From: CAZIGK01 sp964538615
GTDB lineage: Bacteria; Pseudomonadota; Alphaproteobacteria; Rickettsiales; RI-342
DNA length: 64,000 nt
Direction: 5' to 3'
Assembly (NCBI GenBank): GCA_964538615.1
Contig: CAZIGK010000010.1
Location: forward strand, 1-64,000
The number at the start of each line of letters is the position of its first letter. The stretch's first letter is position 1. This document shows positions 1 to 8,744 of the stretch, piece after piece. The notes below the pieces were generated by a model. It ran no database searches and was not told where the DNA came from. It saw only the letters and a program-made list of their open reading frames with translations. The position numbers and the translations under genes are program-made.

Positions 1-475
1 CTAAAGCCCCTCTCGCTGGCGCTCGCTAAAGGGTTCGGACTGCTGTCCTCACTTCCCGTCCCTCGCCCCCACAAGGTTCCTGTCATGCCTGCGCAGGCAG
101 GCATCCACGGGAAACTTTTCCTTGGCTTCGCTCGGCTTACTAGCCTCACTACGCGGTCGGGGCTAAAGCCCCTCTCGCTGGCGCTCGCTAAAGGGTTCGG
201 ACTGCTGTCCTCACTTCTTGTCCCTCGCATGGGTTATAAATCCCCGTCATGCCTGCGCAGGCAGGCATCCACGGAAAGCCTTCTCTGACTCCGCTCGGCT
301 TGCTAGCCTCGCTGCGCGTCGGGGCTTCGCCCCTCTCACTGCGTTCGCTGAAGGCGGCGGCCTGCTTACCGCCGTTCTTGCCTCTCGCAAAAACCTTCCC
401 TTGGCTTCGCTCGCTTCTTGTCCCTTGCGTTGGCAATACTCCCCGTCATGCCTGTGCAGGCTCTAAAAACCGCTT
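1..475 (+). repeat. Mosaic intergenic repeat block R1
   Basis: This gene-free stretch is built from repeated modules. Module A is a hairpin-forming unit around TGCCTGCGCAGGCA, seen at about 81-110 and 245-275 and truncated at 442-461. Module B is a longer unit running from 'ctcggcttgctagcctcgctgcg' (split here: ctcggcttgctag + cctcgctgcg) through 'ggttcggactgctgtcctc' to 'cttgtccct'; it occurs at about 1-63, 128-230 and, diverged, 293-430. The window begins inside a module B copy. Open reading frames across it are repeat translations and show no coding sense. The same modules recur at 2478, 7318, 34836 and, inverted, 40478. Bases 476-621 hold the upstream region of the small gene at 622. Confidence 0.8.
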
Positions 476-621
476 TAATACCCTAAAATCACGGGCTTTT
501 TTTGCACAGCAGCATCTTTTTTACTTGCGGACGCACTGCACCAATCGCTACCTTATGCCAACAGGGTTAACAACTACGGCCTGTTTTTTATGTCTTCATG
601 CCATCCGATAGGAGGATCTTC

Positions 622-798
622 ATGAATCACCCCATCCGTAGCGATAAAACCGAACCCGCGCCACTCTTCCTCTTTGCCCGCAAAGAGCCAAGTCTGGAAC
701 AATTACTAACCGATCCCATTGTACAGCAACTCATGCTCTCCGATACCCTGCGGGAGGTTATTTCTCTCCCCCGAAAACTTCCCTCCACCCATCAGTAA
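622..798 (+). CDS. Small conserved-looking hypothetical protein, 58 aa
   Basis: The start at 622 is preceded by a strong AGGAGG-like ribosome site (AGGAGG at about 609-615), which is why I prefer it to the upstream ATG at 598. The product starts MNHPIRSDKTEP and contains EPSLEQLLTDPIVQQLMLSDTLREV, a short acidic helix-rich stretch. It resembles, from memory, small alphaproteobacterial proteins with a 'PSLDELLxDPIVRLMMxRD' core, whose function is unknown. There is no signal peptide or membrane segment. A strong hairpin terminator follows directly. The ribosome site plus terminator make it a convincing single-gene unit; the family assignment is a guess. Confidence 0.6.
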   Translation: MNHPIRSDKTEPAPLFLFARKEPSLEQLLTDPIVQQLMLSDTLREVISLPRKLPSTHQ

Positions 799-805
799 CC
801 AACAA

Positions 806-832
806 AAAAGCCGGGAAATAATCCCGGCTTTT
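806..832. terminator. Bidirectional intrinsic terminator between the small gene and rho
   Basis: A perfect 10-bp stem, AAAAGCCGGG at 806-815 and CCCGGCTTTT at 823-832, encloses a 7-base loop. The arms carry A and T runs on both sides, so it can end transcription from the small gene on the plus strand and from rho on the minus strand. Confidence 0.8.
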
Positions 833-860
833 CCGTATCTTTTACGTATTCAATACGTAC

Positions 861-2129
861 TTAATTATTGGTGTTGGAATTCATAAAGTCAAAAAACTCA
901 TCGTTGGTTTTGGTCTTTTTCAGCTTTTCCAACAAAAATTCCATCGCATCCACTGGCCCCATCGGGTTCAAAATACGCCGCAGCACCCACATCTTGGTCA
1001 GGGTTGCCTTATCCACCAGCAAATCTTCTTTCCGTGTGCCCGATTTGTTAATATCAATCGCCGGGAAGACGCGCTTATCTGCCAGTTTGCGGTCAAGCAC
1101 AATCTCGCTGTTACCAGTCCCTTTGAACTCCTCAAAAATCACCTCATCCATGCGGGAACCCGTTTCAATCAACGCCGTCCCGATGATGGTTAATGACCCA
1201 CCTTCTTCAATATTGCGTGCCGCTCCAAAGAAACGCTTCGGACGTTGCAATGCGTTGGCATCCACCCCTCCGGTTAAGACTTTGCCGGAAGAAGGCACCA
1301 CCGTGTTATAGGCACGTGCCAGACGCGTGACCGAATCCAACAAAATCACCACATCACGTTTATGCTCGACCAGACGCTTGGCTTTTTCAATCACCATTTC
1401 TGCCAATTGCACGTGCCGGTGCGCTGGCTCATCGAAGGTAGAGCTCACCACTTCACCACGCACAGAGCGCGCCATATCGGTCACTTCCTCAGGCCGCTCA
1501 TCAATCAACAACACAATCAAAAACACATCCGGATGGTTGCTGGTAATCGCATGGGCAATATTCTGCATCAGCACCGTCTTACCCGTGCGTGGCGGCGCTA
1601 CAATCAACGCCCGCTGTCCTTTCCCCAACGGAGAAACCAATTCAATCACCCGCGTGCTAATTTCTTTTTTGGTCGGATCCGCCAATTCCAAATCCAGCTT
1701 TTGCTGCGGGTACAAAGGCGTCAGATTATCAAACATCACCTTGTTACGGCAACGGTCAGGCTCTTCGTAATTCACTCTTTCCACACGCACCATGGCAAAA
1801 TAGCGCTCGCCTTCTTTCGGGGCGCAAATTTCACCTTCCAATGTATCACCAGTATGCAGGTTATATTTTTTGACAATGCTGGGCGGCACGTAAATATCAT
1901 CCGCACCGGGCAGATAATTCGCCTCCGGTGAACGTAAAAAACCAAATCCATCCTGCAGCACTTCCAATACGCCACTACCGCGGATTTCTTCACCGGATTC
2001 CGCATGGTTTTTCAACACCGCAAAAATCATATCCTGCTTGTGCAGGCTACCGGGGTTTTCGACGCCAGCCAGTTTGGCCAGACGCAACAGCTCGTTAGGA
2101 GCCAGACGCTTTAATTCCTGAAGATTCAT
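861..2129 (-). CDS. rho: Transcription termination factor Rho
   Basis: Hexameric RNA-dependent ATPase that releases RNA polymerase at Rho-dependent terminators. The N-terminal Rho-N helix bundle (MNLQELKRLAPNELLRLAK) is followed by the cold-shock-like RNA-binding domain (GFGFLRSPEANYLPGADDIYVPPS), then the RecA-like ATPase with Walker A GPP-type loop APPRTGKTVL and Walker B VVILLDSVTRLARAYN. The length (422 aa) is normal. I start at 2129 because MNLQELK is where the family begins; an ATG at 2138 is an alternative and neither has a strong ribosome site. It stands alone on the minus strand, separated from hemJ by a repeat, with a shared terminator downstream. Confidence 0.95.
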   Translation of the reverse strand: MNLQELKRLAPNELLRLAKLAGVENPGSLHKQDMIFAVLKNHAESGEEIRGSGVLEVLQDGFGFLRSPEANYLPGADDIYVPPSIVKKYNLHTGDTLEGEICAPKEGERYFAMVRVERVNYEEPDRCRNKVMFDNLTPLYPQQKLDLELADPTKKEISTRVIELVSPLGKGQRALIVAPPRTGKTVLMQNIAHAITSNHPDVFLIVLLIDERPEEVTDMARSVRGEVVSSTFDEPAHRHVQLAEMVIEKAKRLVEHKRDVVILLDSVTRLARAYNTVVPSSGKVLTGGVDANALQRPKRFFGAARNIEEGGSLTIIGTALIETGSRMDEVIFEEFKGTGNSEIVLDRKLADKRVFPAIDINKSGTRKEDLLVDKATLTKMWVLRRILNPMGPVDAMEFLLEKLKKTKTNDEFFDFMNSNTNN

Positions 2130-2141
2130 GCAATCCATCAA

Positions 2142-2550
2142 CTCATTGGGAGATATAAACAGTATAGTTCAACATCCATGCTGTGTATGGGGCAACAAAC
2201 ACCCTGTTTGCTGAGACTCATCTCCATGCAACGTCTAAACCGCTACAGCATGATGCTCTACAATCAGGCTTGCTCGCTCCACCAATCAACAAAACAAGGG
2301 GATTGAACCTTCCATAACGCGGGTCGTGTGGATTCTTTTTGTACCGACTTTTTCAACTTGGGAAGAGGAAAAAACGCAATAGACCACCAGCGTCACCCCT
2401 CACCCTTAGCCATTTCTATTGCTTCTGTCAATGGCCAAAGGCGTTTTCTTTACACCCGACATGTTCTGTCGAGAACCCGTCATGCCTGCGTAGGCAGGCA
2501 TCCACGGAAAGCCTTCTCTGGCTCCGCTCGGCTCAAAGACGGCGACCTAT
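2142..2550 (-). other. Gene-free leader region upstream of rho
   Basis: About 400 bases without a gene. The rho-proximal part should contain the rho promoter and leader and includes the small inverted repeat CAAACACCCTGTTTG at about 2197-2211. I see no tRNA or recognised riboswitch. The hemJ-proximal part carries a truncated mosaic repeat, listed separately. Confidence 0.4.
2478..2535 (+). repeat. Truncated mosaic repeat R2 (module A plus start of module B)
   Basis: Contains the hairpin module with ATGCCTGCGTAGGCAGGCAT and the following 'ggctccgctcggctc' that begins module B, then breaks off into unique DNA just before the hemJ stop. Same orientation as the block at the window start. Confidence 0.75.
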
Positions 2551-2997
2551 CTAAAACGGTTTAAAAACAGCCAAATACACAATCGCAATCAACAACACCG
2601 TTGGTACTTCATTAATGACCCGATAAAACTTTGCACTATAGGCGTTTGTATCCGCTGCAAATTGTTTCCGGCAACGGGCCAAAAATCCATGCAAACCGGC
2701 CATGACCAGAACCAACGTCAGTTTAGCATGCAGCCAACCTGCCTGCCGCAAACTATCACCATACACCTCAATAATCAGCCAGATACCAAACACAAAGGTT
2801 GAAATCATGGCCGGATTAATAATCGCACGCAACAACCGCCGTTCCATCACTTTCAGTGTCTCGGAAAGTTCACCCCCAATCGGCGCATCCGCATGATACA
2901 CATATAAACGGGGCAGATAAAACATCCCCGCCATCCATGCCACAAAGCTAATAATATGTATCATTTTCAATGTATAATATAGGGTTACCGTATCCAT
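2551..2997 (-). CDS. hemJ: Protoporphyrinogen IX oxidase HemJ
   Basis: Small four-helix inner-membrane haem protein (UPF0093/HemJ family) that oxidises protoporphyrinogen IX to protoporphyrin IX, the step before ferrochelatase. The 148 aa are normal for the family, with hydrophobic stretches near residues 10-28, 57-77, 87-105 and 128-146. The conserved first-helix motif MIHIISFVAWMAGMFYLPRLYVYH holds the family histidines. It lies 26 bp downstream of hemH in the minus-strand order hemE, hemH, hemJ, so the last three haem steps covered here are probably co-transcribed. Confidence 0.92.
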   Translation of the reverse strand: MDTVTLYYTLKMIHIISFVAWMAGMFYLPRLYVYHADAPIGGELSETLKVMERRLLRAIINPAMISTFVFGIWLIIEVYGDSLRQAGWLHAKLTLVLVMAGLHGFLARCRKQFAADTNAYSAKFYRVINEVPTVLLIAIVYLAVFKPF

Positions 2998-3023
2998 TTT
3001 CGTTCATTCCTCAGGTCATCGGC

Positions 3024-4103
3024 TTACACATTGCAGGCACATTGTTTCCAATTTTTTGGGCATAGCCGTGTTTCTTTGCCCAAATGTCCAAAATGAGGGC
3101 GCACCGCTCCATCCTTCATCCCCCGCCGAACGGAGGAAATCACCATCCCTGCCAAAGCTTCCACATATTCTGCGGCGCTGTTCAGGGTTGGCACGCGCAC
3201 ATAACCGGGTACGCCCTTGGCTTCCGCCAGATGCTTATATTCCACATCCAACTCCACCAATGTCTCAGAATGTTCGGAAACAAACGCCACCGGCACCAGA
3301 ATAATGGTTTTTCCATCCACGCCAGCACGGGCAATTTCCTCTTCTGTACTTGGCCCAATCCATTTCAATGGCCCCACCCGGCTCTGATAACACACATTCC
3401 AGTCCCATTCCTGACCGGTTTGTGCGCTTAAATGCTCCATCACCAGCGCCGCTGTCTGCTCTACCTGCCACTGGTACGGATCCCCCTTGCGAATCACTTT
3501 TTCCGGCAATCCATGCGCAGAAAATAAAATTCTCACCCCATCGGGGTTCAGGTTACCTGCCGCTTGCATATTTTCCCGCAGCAGTCGCACATGTGCAGCA
3601 ATAAAATGCTTCTCGGTAGGGTAACAACATATCGCCTGCGTTGTCACCTGCAACCCCTGCTTTTTAGCCTCCTCCTGCCATTTTTTTAGGGAAGACCCTG
3701 TCGTCGTGGTCGAAAACTGCGGATACAGCGGCAAAAACAACACCTGCTCCGCTCCCCAGTCTTTAACCTGCCCAACCACCTCTTCCGTCATTGGGTGCCA
3801 ATAACGCATGGCAATAAAAGATTTATATACATGGCTGGGGTCTGCCTGTTGCAGACGGCTGTCCAAAGCTGCCGCCTGCGCCGTGGTATAATCCATCAAC
3901 GGCGATCGTCCTCCCAAATGCTCATAAATCCCTTGTGCTTTCGGTGCCCGCTTGCGTGAGATAAACCGCGCCAGCCGTGTGCGCAGAAAACCGGGTAAGC
4001 CAATAATGGCCGGGTCATCAAATAGATTAAACAAAAACGGCTCTACCGCCTCCAGCGAATCCGGCCCCCCCAGATTCACCAATACCACCGCTACCTTTGC
4101 CAT
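3024..4103 (-). CDS. hemH: Ferrochelatase
   Basis: Inserts Fe2+ into protoporphyrin IX to make protohaem. The family start AVVLVNLGGPDSLEAV is present. The metal-site His lies in LFSAHGLPEKVIRKGDPY, and the second active-site stretch is FVSEHSETLVELDVEY. The C-terminus ends in a Cys-containing tail (LCPKNWKQCACNV), which in other ferrochelatases can bind a [2Fe-2S] cluster; whether enough cysteines are present here is unclear. At 359 aa it is normal in size. Its start overlaps the end of hemE by 13 bp, indicating translational coupling. Confidence 0.95.
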   Translation of the reverse strand: MAKVAVVLVNLGGPDSLEAVEPFLFNLFDDPAIIGLPGFLRTRLARFISRKRAPKAQGIYEHLGGRSPLMDYTTAQAAALDSRLQQADPSHVYKSFIAMRYWHPMTEEVVGQVKDWGAEQVLFLPLYPQFSTTTTGSSLKKWQEEAKKQGLQVTTQAICCYPTEKHFIAAHVRLLRENMQAAGNLNPDGVRILFSAHGLPEKVIRKGDPYQWQVEQTAALVMEHLSAQTGQEWDWNVCYQSRVGPLKWIGPSTEEEIARAGVDGKTIILVPVAFVSEHSETLVELDVEYKHLAEAKGVPGYVRVPTLNSAAEYVEALAGMVISSVRRGMKDGAVRPHFGHLGKETRLCPKNWKQCACNV

Positions 4104-5164
4104 GACCAGCCCTCTTGCCTACGAAATGCCTGTACATGCTCAACCAGTCGGGCCATATGTTCCGGCGGGGTATGCGGCAACACCCCATGCCCCAAATTCA
4201 TCACCATCGGACCATCGCTCCAGCATTCCAAAATAGCATCCACCTGTGCAATTGCCGCTTCCATATTTTCCGCAAACAATACGTTATCCAAATTCCCCTG
4301 CAACACCACATTCGGCTGCAACTGCTGCTTTGCCCACAGCAGCGGCGTGGATGCATCCACGCCAATCGCATCCACTGGCACCTGCTCGACATAGGCCGGG
4401 TACAATGCACCGGATCCTTTTGCAAATCCAATCACCGGCAATCTGGGAAACTCCTGCTTCAATCGGGTCACAATCTGACGGTTCGGCTGCACAACCCAGC
4501 GCAGATAGTCCTGCTCCGGCAACACGCCCGCCCAGCTATCAAATAATTGCACTGCCTGCGCTCCGGCCAAAATCTGTGCCCGCAGATAACGGAATGTCGC
4601 CTCCGTCAACAGTTCCATCAAGGCCAGCATCATCTCCGGCTGGCGGAAGGCTTGCATACGCGCTTTGGCGAAATCCCGGCTTCCCTTCCCTTCCAGCATA
4701 TAACAGGCCAGCGTCCAGGGAGCCCCTGCAAACCCAATCAGTGCCACCTCCTGCGGCAACCGCTCCCGTAATAGCTTTACCGTCTCCAGAACCGGCTTCC
4801 AATGCTGTTCCGCTCTCTCCAGAGACAACGCAGCTACCTGTGCCACATTCTCCATCACCCCCAGCACCGGGCCTTCTCCGGCTACAAACCTTACATCCGC
4901 TCCCAACGCATCGGGCACCACCAGAATATCCGCAAACAAAATCGCAGCATCCAGCCCAAACCGCCGTATCGGCTGTAGTGTCACTTCGGCTGCATCTTCA
5001 CTATGATAACAAAACCCCAGAAAATCTTTATGCCTTGCCCGCACTTCCCGATATTCCGGCAAATACCTTCCTGCCTGCCGCATACACCAGATGGGCACAC
5101 GGTCTGTCCGTTCTCTCTTCAACGCCCGAATAAAAAGCGTTTCCTGCCGTTTGACGTTATCCAC
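4091..5164 (-). CDS. hemE: Uroporphyrinogen decarboxylase
   Basis: Cofactor-free decarboxylation of uroporphyrinogen III to coproporphyrinogen III. The substrate-binding signature VPIWCMRQAGRYLPEYREVR is near the N-terminus, the catalytic-Asp region is AAILFADILVVPDALGADV, and a GAPWTLACYMLEGKGS motif follows. At 357 aa it is the usual length. It is the promoter-proximal gene of hemE-hemH-hemJ and reads leftward away from the origin region; hemE flanking oriC is the known arrangement in Caulobacter and Rickettsia. Confidence 0.96.
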   Translation of the reverse strand: MDNVKRQETLFIRALKRERTDRVPIWCMRQAGRYLPEYREVRARHKDFLGFCYHSEDAAEVTLQPIRRFGLDAAILFADILVVPDALGADVRFVAGEGPVLGVMENVAQVAALSLERAEQHWKPVLETVKLLRERLPQEVALIGFAGAPWTLACYMLEGKGSRDFAKARMQAFRQPEMMLALMELLTEATFRYLRAQILAGAQAVQLFDSWAGVLPEQDYLRWVVQPNRQIVTRLKQEFPRLPVIGFAKGSGALYPAYVEQVPVDAIGVDASTPLLWAKQQLQPNVVLQGNLDNVLFAENMEAAIAQVDAILECWSDGPMVMNLGHGVLPHTPPEHMARLVEHVQAFRRQEGWSWQR

Positions 5165-5629
5165 TTATTAACCTTTACCCATTTATACTAAGATTAGTTA
5201 TATCTTTATATGTAGTATACTAGATGTAGCCTGAAAAACGGGGATATCTTTTTCCCACAGTTTTCCCACAGTTCTCACTCATGCCACAGTTGTTCTCTTG
5301 GGTCTAGCGACAAGATATCGTTTTTTTGTGTCTTTTCCGCACTAAAACTATGGCATTTATAGATTTTTAACAAATACCATATGTAGTTCTCTTAGCCATA
5401 AATATTGCTACAGTATCTACATATAGTATTTTTTCCACAAGCCCATCTCTCACTTTTCCACAGCTTCACACCCGCATATAGGTTGGGATAGTTTCATGAA
5501 AGGCGGGGATGTTTTTTTCTTCATCTTGCCAACCCGTCAGTTTTCCACCAGACTAACAGCCACATCGTCAAGATGTGGATATTTCTATCAACATGCTGTT
5601 TTATGGCATAAAATATATCTAAGGTTTCC
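5157..5629. other. oriC: Probable chromosomal replication origin (oriC)
   Basis: An AT-rich gene-free gap between divergent hemE and ppsR. DnaA-box-like 9-mers seen: TTATCCACT at 5157-5165; a direct pair TTTCCCACA at 5251-5259 and 5262-5270; TTTTCCACA at 5431-5439 and 5454-5462; TTTTCCACC at 5541-5549; and reverse-strand ATATCCACA at 5574-5582. A very AT-rich stretch at about 5185-5225 could be the unwinding element. A TATGTAG/CTACATA word recurs near 5214, 5381 and 5417. The hemE/RP001 flanks match the origin type established in Caulobacter crescentus and Rickettsia prowazekii. The ppsR and hemE promoters must also lie here. Confidence 0.78.
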
Positions 5630-6457
5630 ATGACCACCCGTTCACTACACATCCACCTTATCTCCGATTCCACGGGAGAGACAGCCAGTTCCGTTGCCCG
5701 TGCTGCCATTGCCCAGTTTGAAGGGGTTGAAGCCATCGAACACCACTGGCCGCTCATTCGCAGCAAAACCCAGATGCAGCGGGTGCTGTTAGCCGTGGAG
5801 CAAAATCCCGGCATCATCATCTACACCATGGTGGATAAAGACCTGCAGGAAATGGTGCGGGAACAGGCTCGCAAGCTGGATATTCCCTGCATTCCCGTGT
5901 TACGCCGGGTAATGGACGAAATTTCTCACTATCTGGGTATCAAACAAGCCACCCATACACCGGGCAAACAACATGAACTGGATGAAGAATATTTCAGCCG
6001 CATGGAGGCCATTCATTTCACCCTCGCCCACGACGACGGCCAGTCGGTAGACCATCTACAGGAAGCGGATATCATTTTGCTGGGTGCCTCCCGTACCTCC
6101 AAAACACCCACCTGTGTTTACTTATCCTATAAAGGTTACAAGGTCGGCAATATTCCCATTGTACCACACAATGCGCTCCCGGACTGGATTCAGGACAGCA
6201 AAACCCGCCCCTTTTGTGTGGGGTTGACCATTCAGCCGGAAATGCTGATTCAAATTCGCTCTCATCGCCTGCAAACCATCCGGGAACAAAGCGATACCAG
6301 CTACATCAATCCGGATCATGTGATGCAGGAAGTGCAATTCTGCCGCCGCCTGTTTGCAAAATTACGCATTCCAGTCATTGATGTCAGCCGCCGATCAGTG
6401 GAAGAAACGGCTGCCAATATCATCCATCTCTACCAGCAATCACGGGGCCTTATCTAA
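5630..6457 (+). CDS. ppsR: Pyruvate, phosphate dikinase regulatory protein (DUF299, RP001-type)
   Basis: Bifunctional Ser/Thr kinase and Pi-dependent pyrophosphorylase family that switches PPDK or PEP synthetase on and off. It begins HIHLISDSTGETASSVARAA, typical of DUF299, and carries the P-loop-like LLGASRTSKTPTCVYLS near residues 150-165. Length 275 aa is normal. It is the first gene right of oriC and its stop shares one base with the aroE start, so the two are an operon. The target enzyme is not in the window. Confidence 0.93.
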   Translation: MTTRSLHIHLISDSTGETASSVARAAIAQFEGVEAIEHHWPLIRSKTQMQRVLLAVEQNPGIIIYTMVDKDLQEMVREQARKLDIPCIPVLRRVMDEISHYLGIKQATHTPGKQHELDEEYFSRMEAIHFTLAHDDGQSVDHLQEADIILLGASRTSKTPTCVYLSYKGYKVGNIPIVPHNALPDWIQDSKTRPFCVGLTIQPEMLIQIRSHRLQTIREQSDTSYINPDHVMQEVQFCRRLFAKLRIPVIDVSRRSVEETAANIIHLYQQSRGLI

Positions 6458-7320
6458 TGCTCCATTCTATCAGTGGCAAAGCCAAAGTCGCAGGGGTCAT
6501 AGGTTATCCGGTCAGTCATTCTCTCTCTCCGGCTCTGCATGGTTACTGGCTGAATCATTACGGTATAGACGGGGCCTATATTCCTCTGCCCATCGCACCT
6601 TACGATATCGCGGCCATCTTTCCTCACCTGCCTAAAATGGGTCTGGTCGGTTGCAATATCACCATCCCGCACAAAGAGGCTATTCTCACACTGGTGGAGG
6701 AGGTAGATGCCATCGCTCAAACCATTGGTGCTGCCAATACCATCCGTTTTGAAGCGGGTAAAAGCATTGCCACCAATACGGATGCCTATGGTTTCAGCAT
6801 GAGCCTCCACCAGGCGGATGCCCAATGGCAAACCCGTACCGGACAGGCGTTGGTGCTTGGAGCAGGTGGTGCTGCCCGTGCTATTCTCTACAGCCTGCTG
6901 CAAAGCAATTTTTCGCGTATCGTGATAAGTAACCGCACAGAAGAGAAAGCGCAAAAATTACAACAGGATTTTTCTATCCTCGCTCAGGGTCGTCTTACGG
7001 TTCTGCCATGGCAAGCTATCACAAACCAGCTTCCCAATACAGAACTTCTGGTCAATACCACTGCTTTGGGTATGCACGGCCAACCTCCCTTAACGTTGGA
7101 TATCACGTCCCTCCCATCCCATGCACTGGTGGCAGATATTGTGTATAATCCTCTGACTACCCCATTGCTTAAACAGGCAAAAAATCAGGGACTGGCTATC
7201 GCGGATGGGCTGGATATGCTGCTCTATCAGGCGCAGGAAGGATTTAGCCAATGGTTTGGCCAACGGCCACAGGTCACACCGGAACTACGACAGTATTTGC
7301 TGGATAGAAATAATAGTTAG
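6457..7320 (+). CDS. aroE: Shikimate dehydrogenase (NADP+)
   Basis: Reduces 3-dehydroshikimate to shikimate in the chorismate pathway. The substrate-binding N-terminus AGVIGYPVSHSLSPALHGYWL, the catalytic Lys in CNITIPHKEAIL, and the NADP-binding loop VLGAGGAARAILYSLL with the following SNRTEEKA (NADP preference) are all present. It ends with the conserved DGLDMLLYQAQEGFSQWFG. Length 287 aa is normal. ATG overlaps the ppsR TAA by one base. Confidence 0.96.
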   Translation: MLHSISGKAKVAGVIGYPVSHSLSPALHGYWLNHYGIDGAYIPLPIAPYDIAAIFPHLPKMGLVGCNITIPHKEAILTLVEEVDAIAQTIGAANTIRFEAGKSIATNTDAYGFSMSLHQADAQWQTRTGQALVLGAGGAARAILYSLLQSNFSRIVISNRTEEKAQKLQQDFSILAQGRLTVLPWQAITNQLPNTELLVNTTALGMHGQPPLTLDITSLPSHALVADIVYNPLTTPLLKQAKNQGLAIADGLDMLLYQAQEGFSQWFGQRPQVTPELRQYLLDRNNS

Positions 7321-7495
7321 CTCCGCTCGGTTGTTTTATTCCCTCCTTGCCCAACTCCTGTCTCGCAAATGAGGGCGGCTCAGGGCTGGTTCGGGCTTGC
7401 CAGCCCTCACCTGACACAACCGTTGGTGTGGCTTCGCCCCTCTCGCTGGCGCTTGCTCAAAGCACAGGCCTACTTGCTGCCCCCCTCTGGGCTAA
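7318..7495 (+). repeat. Mosaic repeat block R3 (module C)
   Basis: Consists mainly of module C, which starts 'ctccgctcggttgttttatt', contains 'gcaaatgagggcggctcagg', and ends near 'cgttggtgtggcttcgcccc', followed by a piece of module B. Starts immediately at the aroE stop. Module C also occurs at about 35176-35250 and, inverted, at about 40780-40890. Confidence 0.75.
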
Positions 7496-7513
7496 GGAAA
7501 CCATCCAAAACCA

Positions 7514-8107
7514 TCACGCAGGGTCGGTGGCCACCACAGCCGGATGCTGCTGCACCCGTTCCCACCATTCTGCCAGCGAAGGGTAAGCCTCTTCCCATCC
7601 CATGCAGACCTGCCGGAAATGAATATACCCCACCGCTGCGACCACTGCCCAGTCACCAATGGTGACCGGTTGTACCGGCAGATTCATTTGTTCCAGCAAT
7701 ACCAGCGATGCGGTGAGTGCCTGTTGTTGCCGTCGTAACATGGTGGGGGATTGCTCATCCTCCGGCAGGCGTCCATCCACCACCCAGCGCACGGCGGCAT
7801 CGGCCATACCATCTGCCAATGCCTGCAGACGCAGGGCTTCCCAGCGTTCATCTCCCAAAGCGGGAAACAACTGCTCATCCCCCGCTAAAAAAGCCAGATA
7901 TTCGCAAATCACAGGGGAATCATACAATACCCGCCCATCATCCCGCACCAAGGCAGGTATTTTACCCAAAGGGTTCACGGCATGAAAATCCGGCGTATCC
8001 CAAGGGTTGGTCACAACCGTTTTTACCTGCTCCTCCAATCCCAGTTGGTGAATGCACATGCGCACCTTGCGGGCATAGGGAGATGCGGGGGAATAATGCA
8101 ACAACAT
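7514..8107 (-). CDS. Glutathione S-transferase family protein
   Basis: Two-domain GST fold. The N-terminal thioredoxin-like domain (LLHYSPASPYARKVRMCIHQLG) contains the likely catalytic Ser region and the cis-Pro motif NPLGKIPALV, followed by DSPVICEYL, the glutathione gamma-Glu contact. The C-terminal helical domain holds the GDWAVVAAVGYIHFR motif. Length 197 aa is normal. It could act as a glutathione transferase or peroxidase; the substrate cannot be inferred. It converges on aroE across repeat R3. Confidence 0.88.
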   Translation of the reverse strand: MLLHYSPASPYARKVRMCIHQLGLEEQVKTVVTNPWDTPDFHAVNPLGKIPALVRDDGRVLYDSPVICEYLAFLAGDEQLFPALGDERWEALRLQALADGMADAAVRWVVDGRLPEDEQSPTMLRRQQQALTASLVLLEQMNLPVQPVTIGDWAVVAAVGYIHFRQVCMGWEEAYPSLAEWWERVQQHPAVVATDPA

Positions 8108-8190
8108 ACCAAAAAGCTCCGGCTTACAGGGCTAAAGAGAACAGTCATCCGAACATATTACATAAGCGGTACAACAGGGCAATGACCATC

Positions 8191-8224
8191 AAAAAAAAGC
8201 CCGGCAGGAGTCAACCTACCGGGC
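8191..8224 (-). terminator. Intrinsic terminator downstream of the gene at 8306
   Basis: On the minus strand, GCCCGGTAGG (8224-8215) pairs with CCTGCCGGGC (8208-8199) with a single G-U, followed by eight T residues at 8198-8191. Two further hairpins, TCGCCA/TGGCGA at 8241-8256 and TTTTCCTGC/GCAGGAAAA at 8259-8280, lie between the gene and this terminator. Confidence 0.75.
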
Positions 8225-8305
8225 AAGCTTAAGGGGAGATTCGCCATTTCTGGCGAGCTTTTCCTGCCAAAGCAGGAAAACTGGTGTCCACCCTTCCCTG
8301 CTATC

Positions 8306-8692
8306 TCAGTGCAGGGTCAGGGGAATGATTTTACGCACGTTCGGATGCTGGAAATAGGAATGCTCCACCACATCCAGCAGCAGTTGCACCGCATTACGGG
8401 AAATTTCGGCTTCCAGTTCCACACCCGCCATGTCCGCATGCGGCATAATTTCTGCCCAGGCGTTAATGTCGCTCACCACATCCTGTACCTGTTGCAGGTA
8501 AGCGCGCATGCGCTCCATGTGGGCACGCTCTTCATAAGCGCCAACAAAACTTTGTTTTTCCAGCAAATTACGCAATTCCTGAATATAGTCTACTGCACCC
8601 AAACCACGCAGCCAGCGAATAGCCGCTTCCACCTCGGTTTTGGAAAAATGACGTTGGGATACGGCAGTACCCCCTTGGGTTTCCTGTAACAT
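8306..8692 (-). CDS. Hypothetical protein, 128 aa
   Basis: I do not recognise this protein. The start at 8692 has an AGAGG ribosome site seven bases upstream; the longer frame reaching 8734 ends at the N run and is less likely. The product is soluble and helical, with SKTEVEAAIRWLRGLGAVDYIQELRNLLEKQ and a middle segment rich in charged residues that could be a coiled coil. There is no signal peptide. It is followed by two hairpins and a good terminator, so it is a monocistronic unit. Its promoter region touches the assembly gap. Confidence 0.6.
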   Translation of the reverse strand: MLQETQGGTAVSQRHFSKTEVEAAIRWLRGLGAVDYIQELRNLLEKQSFVGAYEERAHMERMRAYLQQVQDVVSDINAWAEIMPHADMAGVELEAEISRNAVQLLLDVVEHSYFQHPNVRKIIPLTLH

Positions 8693-8734
8693 GACTAGCC
8701 TCTTTGTGTCTGCTGTTGTATGTCTGTCTTGCAT

Positions 8735-8744
8735 NNNNNNNNNN
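8735..8744. other. Assembly gap (10 N)
   Basis: Ten N characters. The true gap length is unknown, and linkage of the two sides rests on the assembler's scaffolding. Confidence 0.99.

Noticed and set aside
85..611. Open reading frames of 67-120 codons in the first 600 bases
   Set aside because: They translate the repeat modules (PSCLRRQAST-like strings) in several frames and have no ribosome sites.
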